Shown here in pieces: positions 11,753 to 21,599 of a stretch of DNA of 64,000 nt. The position numbers were made by a program, and so were the translations under genes. Where the stretch lies: the NCBI RefSeq assembly GCF_033958435.1, contig NC_134150.1, positions 35,521,501-35,585,500 on the forward strand, given 5' to 3'. This DNA is from Carettochelys insculpta. Taxonomy: Eukaryota > Chordata > Testudines > Carettochelyidae. Position 1 is the stretch's first letter. Every line of letters starts with the position of its first letter. Under the pieces are notes generated by a model. The model ran no database searches. It saw nothing but the letters and a program-made list of their open reading frames with translations, and had not been told where the DNA came from.

Positions 11753-13742
11753 TGTTCTTGAGGTTTTAGTTATTCTAGACAGACAGTCCTATCTCATTCA
11801 ACTTCATATGAAAGTGATAAAGCAGAGAGTCAGGAAATACTAGGGTTAGGGTATAAACTTCCCTCTATATACAAACTTCCTGAATATATGGGGTTCTCCT
11901 GTGGATTGTTTAAAAAAATGAAATATCAGTTACCAAGTCCAAAAGATGAGATGGGAGTGCTAAGTTAAAGGCAGCTCTCTATGTTTTTCCTTTGTGATAG
12001 GCCAAAACACTGTTCTGTCCCCAAATGGAGTTGGGATGCACAGCCTGGGACTAAAAGCATGGAACAAAAAACAAACCAACCAACTGCCTTTCTGCATGTA
12101 GGTTCAGTTTTTCTGTGCCATTCTGCCTTCTGCCAAGTCACCACCACAGACTTGTGGCACTGCCCTTGGGCTGCTCGGGGGGGAATTTATGATGCCAATT
12201 AAGAGGCCAGAGGGGAAAAGAGAAACTCCCAGAAATCCTTATATGCCAAGCTGCTGAGTGCCCACAAAGTTCTTTCCTATAGGAAGTCTTCCTCTTTTTT
12301 TGAGCAGGTTCCTGGAGTCATAAATGTCCTGGCTTCTCTCATCGTTGTATACATTTCTGCCACATAGCAGCATGTGCACAATGAATCAATTAGCACATTG
12401 CACAATGCTTCAAAGTATTCCATAAAGATTCTCTGCACCTGTGCTGTGTTAAAACTGGTTATATGAGAAGAGCCCTTAACTGTGCATTTAAGTTCTACCT
12501 GTTTTACAGCGATCTCCTTTTTTTACACTTACTCTTCCCAAATATTGTACTGTACCTGGAAGGCAATTGTTCTGACACTCAAGGGCTTTTCAAGATTGAA
12601 CAATTGTTCTTTTTTAATCTTGTTTTCCTGTGGCATGGGTTAGAACATATTTACTCAAAATGCTTGTAGATTCTTTGACGGGCTAAGTTCCATGCCAGTT
12701 TGCTCATGGCTTTGAGACTGTTACAATACTGTTTATATTGATATGTCAGATGTTATTTACCCTAAAGGTGAAGTCTGACCAGAACAAAACTGAAGTATGT
12801 ATCTACATGGAAGAACAGTAATCCTGATGTTCACCAAAACATTAAATTAGGGAACAAGTATTTGCTGTGCAGTTTCTTTAATTACACAGGCAAATACCTC
12901 TTTGCATGAGCACACAGCTACCTGTTCATGTAAATATTCTGCCACGTGGGATTCTTCAGTCAAGGCTGAAAGTCCTTTTAACTGATCACTTATTGTCAAG
13001 CTAAAATTTGGGTGTGATGCGGGAATCATTGGGTGAAATCTGTAGCCTGGACCAAGCAGAAGGTTAAACTAAATGATCTTTATGACCTTTAAATCTATGA
13101 AAAGGGTATGTTAACAAGTTGGAAGCCAGACTGTGGCTTGTTACATACCTTCTGAATGTTTTCCTCAGACAGATGTAGAAATGTTTCCATTTTAACTAAT
13201 ATTCTAAATTAGAGATGAATTCAGGGGTCCAGAAAAGATCATTCCAGAGGCAGTGTTCTAACTATGTAGCATAAGTTGAAGGGAAATGTTTACCGATGTC
13301 AGCCAATTGAGTCAGGATGTTGGTATTTCCATCTGTGGTCTCACTGATAGATTTAGTTCCAGACTGGAATATTGTTTACCTCCTCAGAAATAGTAGAACT
13401 TTACCAAGTTTCATCGCATGACTGTTACAGTCAATCAGGAGCAAAGATTTTCTTCTGTGTAACAACATTGTTCATGGGCATGTCTACATAGCATTTTGGT
13501 TCGAACCTTTCAGCCCAGGTCCACAGACTCATGTTGATGAGGCTCAGACTAGTTCTCTATAAATAACTGCATGGAGACTGCAGCTTGGGTTAGAGCTTGG
13601 ATCAATTGTGGCTTGGGCTGGGAAGCTCACATTCACATTCAGTGCAGACTTGCTCTGTGTTCAACCTAAGCTGTTAATTTGGTTTTGATGAGTTCCAACT
13701 CCGTTTCTGTTTCGTGCTAATCTATGTTCTTAGGTCCCCAAA
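11753..13742. other. Intergenic sequence
   Basis: No gene is seen. Positions 13043-13106 resemble the last bases of a CR1 or CR1-tailed SINE in plus orientation ('aaactaaatgatctttatgacc'). Positions 13478-13700 begin with 'gggcatgtctacatagc', a diverged MITE end. The rest is unremarkable. Confidence 0.5.
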
Positions 13743-14233
13743 GCTATGTCTATACTAGACATGGAGGTTGACTGCAGATACGTGATTTTAGCCATGCCAA
13801 TTGCAGAGCTGAAATTGACATATCTACGCAGATAGCTGAATAGAGATACTCATCTCATAGAACTGGAAGGGACCTGAGAAGTTAATCAAGTCCAGTCCCC
13901 TGCCCTTTTGCCAGGACCAAGCACCAACCCTCCCCGCCAATCTATTTGCCCCAGATCCCTAAATGGCCCCCTCAAGGGCTGAGCTCACAATCCTGGGTTT
14001 AGCAGGCCGATGCTCAAACCACTGAGCTATCCGTCCCCCGGCTAACTTGTTTGTCTTAACAGGGGAAGGTCGATGGGAATGTTTCTTCCTTAGACCTTCC
14101 TAACTCCTCGCCTCTTGTGAGGCACACAGGGGTCGACTTTGACCCGAGAGCTTGATTTTGCATGTGTGCAAAATCAAACCCCGCAATATTGACCCTGAGC
14201 AGGTTGATCTTCCATGGTAGTGTAGATTAAGCC
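13743..14233. mobile_element. Palindromic MITE split by a SINE
   Basis: The ends 'gctatgtctatactag' and 'gtagtgtagattaagc' are inverted repeats. The interior resumes after a SINE insertion at 13855-14039. A diverged relative lies at 42820-43030: its 'gccaagttagctgagcacagatacgcaa' region corresponds in reverse to the junction on either side of the SINE, which shows where the MITE was interrupted. Confidence 0.65.
13855..14039 (-). mobile_element. tRNA-derived SINE with CR1-like tail
   Basis: On the minus strand it starts with 'ggatagctcagtggtttgag', a tRNA-like box A. Next comes a tRNA-like body ('gcctgctaaacccaggattg') and a unique segment. It ends in 'ggtcccttccagttctatgag', the CR1 3' end. 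A tRNA head joined to a CR1 tail is the arrangement described for tortoise SINEs. It is one of the clearest taxonomic clues in the window. Confidence 0.85.
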
Positions 14234-14642
14234 CAAGTACACACTGAACTAAATTGTGAGTTATCTCATTGACATAATGGAAGTGCTTTTCTGGATTGGG
14301 ATCTTAGTCCTTGGACTCAAATAAATGTCCCAGAGCTAGTAGATATAAGGATGTCTGCCATGTGTGTAAACCACCAATGCTTAGAACAATGTTCCTTGAG
14401 GATCAGATTATTATAGATTGTTATATTTTAAAAATCCAATGTACTGTTGAAAATATGTGGACTTCTTCAGTAATTGGAAATTGATTATTTTTGAAGGAAA
14501 ATACCTTGTTTTCGTTGTTGGTTTTTGTTTTGTTTTTAGGAGAAGAATCTGTAAAAAACCAAATGGGTTCCCTGGGAAATGGGGTGGAGATAATTGAAGT
14601 TTAATTTATTTTTTTAAATAAATAAGTGTATACGTGCATTAA

Positions 14643-14644
<2 letters not shown>

Positions 14645-14679
<35 letters not shown>

Positions 14680-14680
14680 C
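14645..14680. repeat. (GT)n microsatellite with GC end
   Basis: About 15 GT dinucleotides are followed by a short GC alternation. This is Z-DNA-prone simple sequence. Confidence 0.95.
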
Positions 14681-15364
14681 CTGCACTGATACTGAAATCT
14701 TTTACTTTTGTGACAGGTTAAACAGCTGCCAAAAATTTTCAGTGAATCTCTCATAGTATTTTAATTTCTTTATTTATGAATATCAGCCTCACTGCATCAT
14801 CTCTTTAAAGATGTGTTGAGAAGGAAAGGAGGAATACATGTCAAATGTTGACACAATTTGAAGACTAGAGATTTTAATTGCATCTCTTCTAAAATGTCAA
14901 TAGATACTTTTTTTTTTTTTCAGTTTCTAGCTGTACTTCCTACAATTCACATCTAGGAACAGAAACAATGTACAAATAATGTACTAAATTTTGGAAACAT
15001 TGTAGCACAGTGTCACATGAGTTATAGTAATAACCTTAATTATCTTTACTTGACTGCACAAGGGAAAAATGTGGAGTTATGTTATATGAAGGATTGTCTT
15101 ACAACACTTGAAATGGAACATCTGCAGCTGATTTTGGGGAATGTTTAAAAGTATTTTTCTTCATAAGCTGCAAGTATCACATTTTGAAAACAAAGAGGCA
15201 GGGCATCCCTCACTCCTTTCTATCACCAGTCCTTTGTTCTGCTTACTAGGAAGAATGGGGAAGAAGAAATATAGGCTCTACAAAATGCTGATTAAATACA
15301 GGGTAGCTTATTCAGTGCTTTTTAAATTGCTGTGCAAAGGGAGGTCAGTATCATTGTCTCTGTA
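14681..15364. other. Intergenic sequence
   Basis: AT-rich, with a T run near 14910. I see no gene or named repeat. Confidence 0.5.
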
Positions 15365-15689
15365 CCGGTTGAACCTCTCTAGCCTGGCACCCGGAGACCT
15401 GGCTGAGGCTGAACAGAAGAATTTGCCAAACCACAGGTCAATATTGCCTAGCAGCATTACCAGTATTTCCATTGCCTTCTGGGCTCTTAGAAAAAAACTA
15501 CGGGGTAAATTACAGCTAAATAGTAGCACAGAACAGTGAGAACCAGAACTGGTGACTGTAAACAAACTTTATGGGACCGTGGGGAAACTTGGCCACACCC
15601 ATGATAAGTGGACATCCAGCAAACTGAAACCACGCCAGACTACAGACGTGGCTGGACAAGAGAGTACTGGACTAGAGAAGTTCAGCCTG
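15365..15689. mobile_element. TA-flanked non-autonomous element, copy 1
   Basis: It starts 'ccggttgaacctctctag' after TA and ends 'ctagagaagttcagcctg'. The inverted ends and interior match the copies at 53417-53753 and 54303-54623, for example 'aaattacagcta' and 'gtaaacaaactttat'. TA flanking suggests a Tc1/mariner-type origin. There is no transposase; the long open frames here are fortuitous. Confidence 0.75.
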
Positions 15690-16209
15690 CATTACTCACA
15701 TATAGTTAACTCATTGTGGCAGTGGGTGAGCAGGCTGTTTTGGGGGGCTGTATTTCCCATGTAGTAAACTGAAAAATAGTCTTGAAAAATGGTCCAAGTA
15801 TCATAATATAAAATGTTAACTGCTTCTTGTATAAAACCATTAATTCCTTTTTGGGTTGATATTGCATGTAAGGAAATGATTGTAATACTTTTTTGAGAAG
15901 CCTGAAAAACAATGAAATGCAAAATTAATTCAGATAGCCAAATGCAGTTAATGGAATGGTATTTAACTGTTTGATAATAAGTAGGCCTTCCACTGCTAAG
16001 AAAATGTTTACTTTAACACTTCAACCAACTTATTCATTTTAAATATGCATTTTTATATGTGGAGAAAATCTAAAACCTTGGCAGCTTCAAGCCCTTTGTA
16101 ACAGTAATTGCTACAGATTAGTCCACTGTATGGAAAATAGAAATGTGGATTAGAATAAGATATTACACTTGTAATACACTTAACCAAGAAGAGCACCCCT
16201 AAACATCAA
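15690..16209. other. Intergenic sequence
   Basis: AT-rich with no recognised gene or repeat. Confidence 0.5.
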
Positions 16210-16631
16210 GACCATGTCTACACTAGCCAAAAACTTCGAAATGGCCATGCAAATGGCCCTTTCGAAGTTTACTAATGAAGTGCTGAAATACATACTCAGC
16301 GCTTCATTAGCATGCGGGCGGCCATGGCACTTCGAAGTAGCTGGGGTCCTTTCGAAAAGGAGCCCCGTCTGGACGAGCCACGTCAATTTCGAAGTCCCTT
16401 TATTCCCATCTGCTCATAGGAATAAGGGGACTTTGAAGCAGCCGGGGTCCTTTCGAAAAGGAGCCCCGTCTGGACGAGCCGCGCGGCGATGAGCCGCATC
16501 AATTTCAGAGTGCTGCGGCCGCCCGCACGCTAATGAAGCGCTGAATATGTATTTCAGCACTTCATTAGTAAACTTCGAAATGGCCATTTGCATGGCCATT
16601 TTAAAGTTTTTGGCTAGTGTAGACATAGCCC
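16210..16631. mobile_element. Palindromic MITE, family A copy 1
   Basis: The ends read 'catgtctacactagccaaaa' and 'ttttggctagtgtagacat'. The two halves are nearly complementary along their whole length, with repeated 'ttcgaa' and 'gcttcattag' blocks, so one strand can fold into a single long hairpin. Further copies are at 41777-42160 and 46227-46536. There is no coding capacity. Confidence 0.8.
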
Positions 16632-18408
16632 TAATGTTACACATCTAACATATAATGTTTTTCCTGTGTCAGAATACAAATTATTTAATAGCAAATTCAT
16701 CCACTTAGTTAAATCCTTCTGTAATGTAATACAACTTACTACCAGAGATGAACTTGGCCTCTGAATGAAAAGATGGCTGCACCAATACTAGTTTGCAAAT
16801 CATCCAACCTTCTATTAGAGTTGCAGAATCTGACCACTAGTTGTAAGAGTTAGAATGAAGGGATTTCGTTAACACCAGTGTCAGATCATGTCAATTAACT
16901 CACATGATGTATCTGATTATGTTGGGTTTTGCCCACAAAAGCTTGTGCCCAAATGAATCCATTACCCTTTAAGGTGCCACAGGATTCCTTATTACTTTTG
17001 CAGATACAGATGAACAGGCTTACCCCACACCCCGATACTAGTCACGTGGTACAAACTTAGGCAACATATTGACACCAACCGGTGGTTTTTATTAACAAAC
17101 ATGTTTTCAGACAGTCCCCCAATAGTCGGAGCAGCCATTATCTTGTCACACCATGTAATCCACTGTCTCTGACAGTAAGGACTGTCAGGGTAGATGACTG
17201 CCTCTGTCACACTGAATGAAGGTAAACAATCTGACCTAATATAACAAAAGTGACTGTGCAGGGCTTTACCACTTAGATCTTTCTGATAATCCTAATGGAA
17301 AAATTCCCTGCATGAATTGGAATCAGAGTGAATTTACCACCTTGTGTACATGAAGAAGCATTAGGTGTACCCCTGTATCTTGGATCACAGTTTTTGGTCT
17401 AGTCTGTGTGCACCAAAGGCTAGAAGTGGGCATTGTGTGAACTTTTCAGAGTACAGTTCCTTTGGGTAGGGTACTGTAATCTTTTCCTGTGGGTCATGTA
17501 ATGTGCACTTGATAGGAAAGAGTCAGTAGGAAGGATCATGTATATATTCCTCTTAATGAAGAAAAGCCTAAATTAAGACAATTGGTTATATACCTTGCAG
17601 CATGCTACTATAACAGAAAAAATGCCATTTGCAATCATATTGAACTTTACCTCCATGAATCTCTGCTAAATGAAAGTGCAGTTCTACTTTGAGAAGGGAC
17701 TGTACACAAAAGTCTCGAATTTGTAATCAGCAGTTCCATTCTGCTTGTCTATTCACTGATCACACCTATTTACTTTAGTGATACCAGTGGATTGTTCCTG
17801 TCCTTTGCTCCAATCATCAAAGCATGTGAGCTGGATTCTGTTCTTGTGCATCGCTCATCAAATCAGTATCACCCAGTTCCAATTGGTTCTACCAGAGCAA
17901 GCTGCTGACAGCACTAATGGTGTAACTAGAATAACAATGCAATTGCAGATCTCTCTGGGAGCCCGATTTGGCCTGTGGAACTTTTATTTCTTGGGATGAT
18001 AGGAACGAAGCTGAAAACTCAGTAAAAAGTTTGAGAAGATAAGGGCTTAGTTAAAAAGAGAACCTCTCATTTGACATGAAAGAGTCATGTGGAAACCTGC
18101 AATGCCATTATTTCAGGGGACATCCTCACTTTTATGTACAGCAGATTATATTATAAATATATAAACATTTTTGTTATATAAAAACACAGCAATGCTGTCA
18201 ATCCATTTAAAGTGAACAAATGTATTTCCTACCAATGATAAAATCTTCTGGTATGCATTATTACATGGTTCTGGAATGTCAAAACATTTGAAACTGACAC
18301 AGTTATTTTCAGCACTGATAACATATGCACTTTTTTCAGAGGCCACAATGAGATCTAATTTTGTTAAGTACTTTGCATATTTTTCCATTGTATGGAAACA
18401 GCCCAAGC
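16632..18408. other. Intergenic sequence and SDR42E1 3' UTR
   Basis: Positions up to 18408 directly below the SDR42E1 stop are its 3' UTR; the polyadenylation site is not resolved. Positions 16920-17000 include 'cccacaaaagcttgtgccc' and 'ttaaggtgccac', a diverged piece of a Penelope-like tail subfamily. Nothing else is recognised. Confidence 0.45.
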
Positions 18409-19531
18409 TCAATGTTCAACATCTTTCAAACTGTGTGTTACTGCTGCTGGAAGCCACGTGAGCACCACTGTGGCCAACAACAAGATCAACCCTCCATCCC
18501 TAATTAGATGGTTCATGGTATAGATTCTAAGCTTTCTTCCGTGCCCCTTGGACTTAAACCATTCAACTACTTCAGTCAGACTAAACTGCTCAGGTTTGTA
18601 CCCTAGCTCTTTCCTGGCTTTTTCCATGCTGAAATAATGTGTGACACCAGTTTTGTAAACTTCCGTGCGAGTGAGGAGAGGCTGAAAATTATAAAGATGG
18701 CCTACAAGAAAATGGACCATTTCAGTTAGGAATGCAGCAAAATATATAAAGGAGAGAGGAAGACGAACAGTTGGGAATTGGTAACCCAAGCCCTCAACTA
18801 AAGGGCGGAAGAATTCAAAGTTGTTTATTGGCCTGCCATCGGAAATAAAGTAAGCTTGGCCAGCAGCTATGTGCTGTTTGGTGGATTTGAGTGCTTCTGA
18901 AGCAAGGATATGAGCCTGAACTAAGTTGTCTACATGGACAAATTCCACTAAACTCAGAGGGTCTCCATATACAAATTTAAAAAATCCCCTTTCAATGTAG
19001 CTAACTATTCTTGGAAGATGCCTTTGCTCTCCGGGCCCATAGATGCCTGCTGGTCGGAGAGCACAGGTCCTTAACACACCTTTCCCCTCTCCAAGTTCAG
19101 TGCCATTTGCCTGGAGCACTGTTATCTCAGCTAAAGACTTGGTCCGGGAGTAATGATCAGGATGAAGATGAAGTGGTAGATAAGGCAGAGATTCATCCCC
19201 GTTTTCTATAACTTGACCCCCAAAGACTACGTTGTATGTACTTGTATAAACCAGACTTGACACTCCTGCTTTCCTGCAAGCTTGGATGATGTTTTCTGTT
19301 CCTCTCACATTAACATCTTCTATGAGTTTTCGGTTCAGCTGCTCCCTCCCTGACATTCCATAGGAAGCAATATGGAATACACAGATTACATCTCTGAGAG
19401 CTTTTTCCACTTCAGAGAAACAGCAGACATTCCCCTGTATGAACTTCACTCCCTCTGGCACAGCTTGGACTGGCTTCAGGACATCAAAGAGTATCACATC
19501 AACTCCCTTTTTGTATAGGGCACAACCTAAA
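18409..19531 (-). CDS. SDR42E1: SDR42E1 main coding exon
   Basis: This exon encodes residues 23-396 of SDR42E1, an extended short-chain dehydrogenase/reductase related to 3-beta-hydroxysteroid dehydrogenases. Visible features are the second Rossmann strand (VDVILFDV), the catalytic YSRTK (YxxxK), LRPAGIYGPGEQRHLPRIV, and a C-terminal hydrophobic segment (LILLLATVVLTW) that should anchor it in a membrane. The acceptor 'catgttttag' lies just above 19531; the frame continues upstream only as intron read-through. With the 68-nt exon at 21532-21599 the total is 1191 nt (396 codons plus stop), close to the 393-residue human protein. The substrate is not firmly established in the family. Confidence 0.95.
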
Positions 19532-19995
19532 CTAAAACATGACAAGGACCAGATGTTACTTTTATACATGGTATAACAATGCATGAAACATTTCACCTGG
19601 GGGAGAAGAAACTTGTAAACTCTTTCAGTGCTGAATTTTTGCTGATCAGAGTTGTCTGAGGGCTGGTCTACCCCAAATACTTGCATTGGTATAGGTGTCT
19701 CTCTCCAGGGGTGTGAAAAATCCACACCCCTGGGAGATATAGTTATGCTGACCACACCCCAGGTGTAAACAGTGCTAGATTGATTTGAAGAATTCTTCTG
19801 TCAACATAGTTACTGCCTTTTGGGAAGGTGGATTGTAGTGATGGGAGAACCCGTCCTGTTGCTATAGAGCAGTGGTGAGTAACATGCAGCCTGAGTGTTG
19901 CATGTGGCCCTTTGGGGTTCTGTGTGTGACCCATGAGACATTTTGTTTACTGGTACCCATGCACAGGATTACCAGACTCTGCTGTCCTCCACATA

Positions 19996-20430
19996 GGCTG
20001 TGGCCACACTAGTCCCCTCCTTTTGGAGGGGGCATGTTAATGAGGGATTTCAGAAGATGCTGATGAGGTGCTGCCATGAATACACAGTGCCTCATTAGCA
20101 TAATGGCAGCTGCGTGCAATTCGAAAGTGCCACTTTCGGAATGCACGCCACCCATGTAGATGGGAGCCTTTCGAAAGGAACCCCCCAACTGCAAAAACCC
20201 CTTCTTCCTAAAAGCAAATAGGAAGATGGGACTTTTGAAATAAGGGGGTCCTTTTGAAAGGCTCCCAGCTATGCTGGCAGCGTGCATTCCAAAAATGGCA
20301 CTTTTGAATTGCACGTGACCGCCATTATGCTAATGAGGCACTACATAGTCATGTCAGTGCCTCATTAGCATCTTCCGAAATCCCTTATTAACATGTCCCT
20401 TCTGAAAGGGAGGGGCAGTGTGGCCACAGC
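19996..20430. mobile_element. Palindromic MITE, family B copy 1
   Basis: The ends are 'ggctgtggccacact' and 'agtgtggccacagc', both bordered by 'cata'. The two halves mirror each other around 20215, with shared 'gcctcattagcat' and 'ttcgaaaggaacccc' type blocks. A second copy, lacking its right end, is at 38969-39360. Confidence 0.8.
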
Positions 20431-20705
20431 CATAGTGTTTTTTCCTACTGCTGTTACAAAAGTGACATGCACTTGAAGCAAGCGCATATGCAGTGAGGTG
20501 TATGGTTATTGCATGCAACATTGTGACAGCCAAGCACTCCCTCACATTCAATCAAAGTACTACTCTGGGTCAATGGGCACACGCTGCAAATTCTCGGTCC
20601 ATAAACGCAGTTAGTAAAACTACCTTATCCCAGGAGACCATCTGGGTTATGACAATCTTGTGGCCCACTGAGACGGAGGGCCACTCATGCAGCCCACTCA
20701 CTAGC
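20431..20705 (+). repeat. Dispersed repeat, counterpart of 2240-2545
   Basis: Matches the reverse complement of 2240-2545 over most of its length. It abuts the family B MITE directly. The class is unknown. Confidence 0.6.
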
Positions 20706-21019
20706 CCAGGCTGATATCACTACTGTAGGGAGTGTCTATACAGAAGTGCTCTAGTGGCACTGCTTCAAGTGTAAACATAGCCAAAGAATCAGTGTTACGT
20801 GTAGAGGGATGGCTCAAGTATAGCAGTTTTGTAGCCAATAGTACACAAGGGAATGACAGGGTCAGCATCACATCTGATCACCTTTAACTGCCTTAATCCA
20901 ATAAATCAGGTACTCATCTTGCAGTTGGTGAACTGGGTGTAGCCATTCAATATAAGAGCAAGCAAGGCTCATACCCATGACCTTTAGCATTGTAGGTCAT
21001 AAGGTATTGGAATCACTAA

Positions 21020-21408
21020 GGGTGCGTCTACATTTGCATTCCTCTTTCGAAAGAGGTATGCAAATGAGGTAAATACAATGCAACTGAGGCATAAATTTGC
21101 GTACCTGGCACCTCATTTGCATATTCTAATTTTGAAAGAGCTTCTTTCGAAAGAAGAAAGCTAGCGTAGACGCTGCTCTTTTGAAAGTAAACCCATCTTC
21201 GAAAGAATCCTTCTTCCCTTTGTTTACTGGGAGGAAGGATTCTTTCGAAGATGGAGTTTACTTTCGAGAGAGCAGTGTCTACACCAGCTTTCTTCTTTCG
21301 CAGGAAGCTCTTTCAAAATTAGAATATGCAAATGAAGTGTCAAATATGCAAATTTGTACCTCATTTGCATACATCTTTCGAAAGAGGAATGCAAGCGTAG
21401 ATGCAACC
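21020..21408. mobile_element. Palindromic MITE, family C (PIF/Harbinger-like)
   Basis: It starts 'gggtgcgtctacatttgc' and ends 'gcaagcgtagatgcaacc', and is bordered by TAA at 21017-21019 and TAA at 21409-21411. A TWA target duplication with ends starting GGG suggests PIF/Harbinger. The interior is a near-perfect palindrome with 'ctttcgaaagagg' at both ends and 'gatggagtttactttcga' near the centre. A relative is at 44259-44573. Confidence 0.8.
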
Positions 21409-21531
21409 TAAGAGATAAGAAACACAGAGCCCTATGATACCATTTTACAGACTCACTTGACTAAGAAAATCTTCACTGTAAAGTGTTTACTATATGTAAT
21501 GTAAAATAAAGTTAATATTTTATGCACTAAC

Positions 21532-21599
21532 CGGAAACCAAAGTAACCACCTCCTCCTGTAATAAGGACAGTTTCCTTGGTCACATTTTCTGAGTGCAT
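21532..21599 (-). CDS. SDR42E1: SDR42E1 first coding exon
   Basis: This exon is too short for a simple open-frame search. On the minus strand, ATG at 21599 opens MHSENVTKETVLITGGGGYF, which contains the NAD(P)-binding TGGxGxxG motif and matches the start of SDR42E1. Its 68 nt end two bases into an arginine codon at the donor GTTAGT; the next exon completes that codon and continues LGCALYKKG. The fit of phase, motif and length makes this start secure. Any non-coding first exon and promoter lie above 21600; the CpG island at 30130-30800 is a possible site. Confidence 0.93.

Larger units (their letters stand above)
19532..21531 (-). other. SDR42E1 intron packed with DNA elements
   Basis: Intron of 2.0 kb between the two coding exons, donor GTTAGT and acceptor TTTTAG. 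It holds the MITEs at 19996-20430 and 21020-21408 and the dispersed repeat at 20431-20705. Positions 19655-19880 hold a further 'gctggtctacccc' type fragment. These account for most of the intron. Confidence 0.8.

Noticed and set aside
15141..15539. Plus-strand frame of 132 codons
   Set aside because: Half of it is the TA-flanked element at 15365-15689 and the rest has no homology I can see.
18409..19755. Single 448-codon open frame as the whole SDR42E1 protein
   Set aside because: The first 75 codons (19532-19755) lack the TGGxGxxG motif and are intron. A good acceptor at 19531 and the true first exon at 21532-21599 give the right length and motif.
20960..21420. CRISPR-like or tandem array because of repeated 'ctttcgaaagagg'
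   Set aside because: The repeats are inverted and belong to one palindromic MITE; this is also a vertebrate genome.
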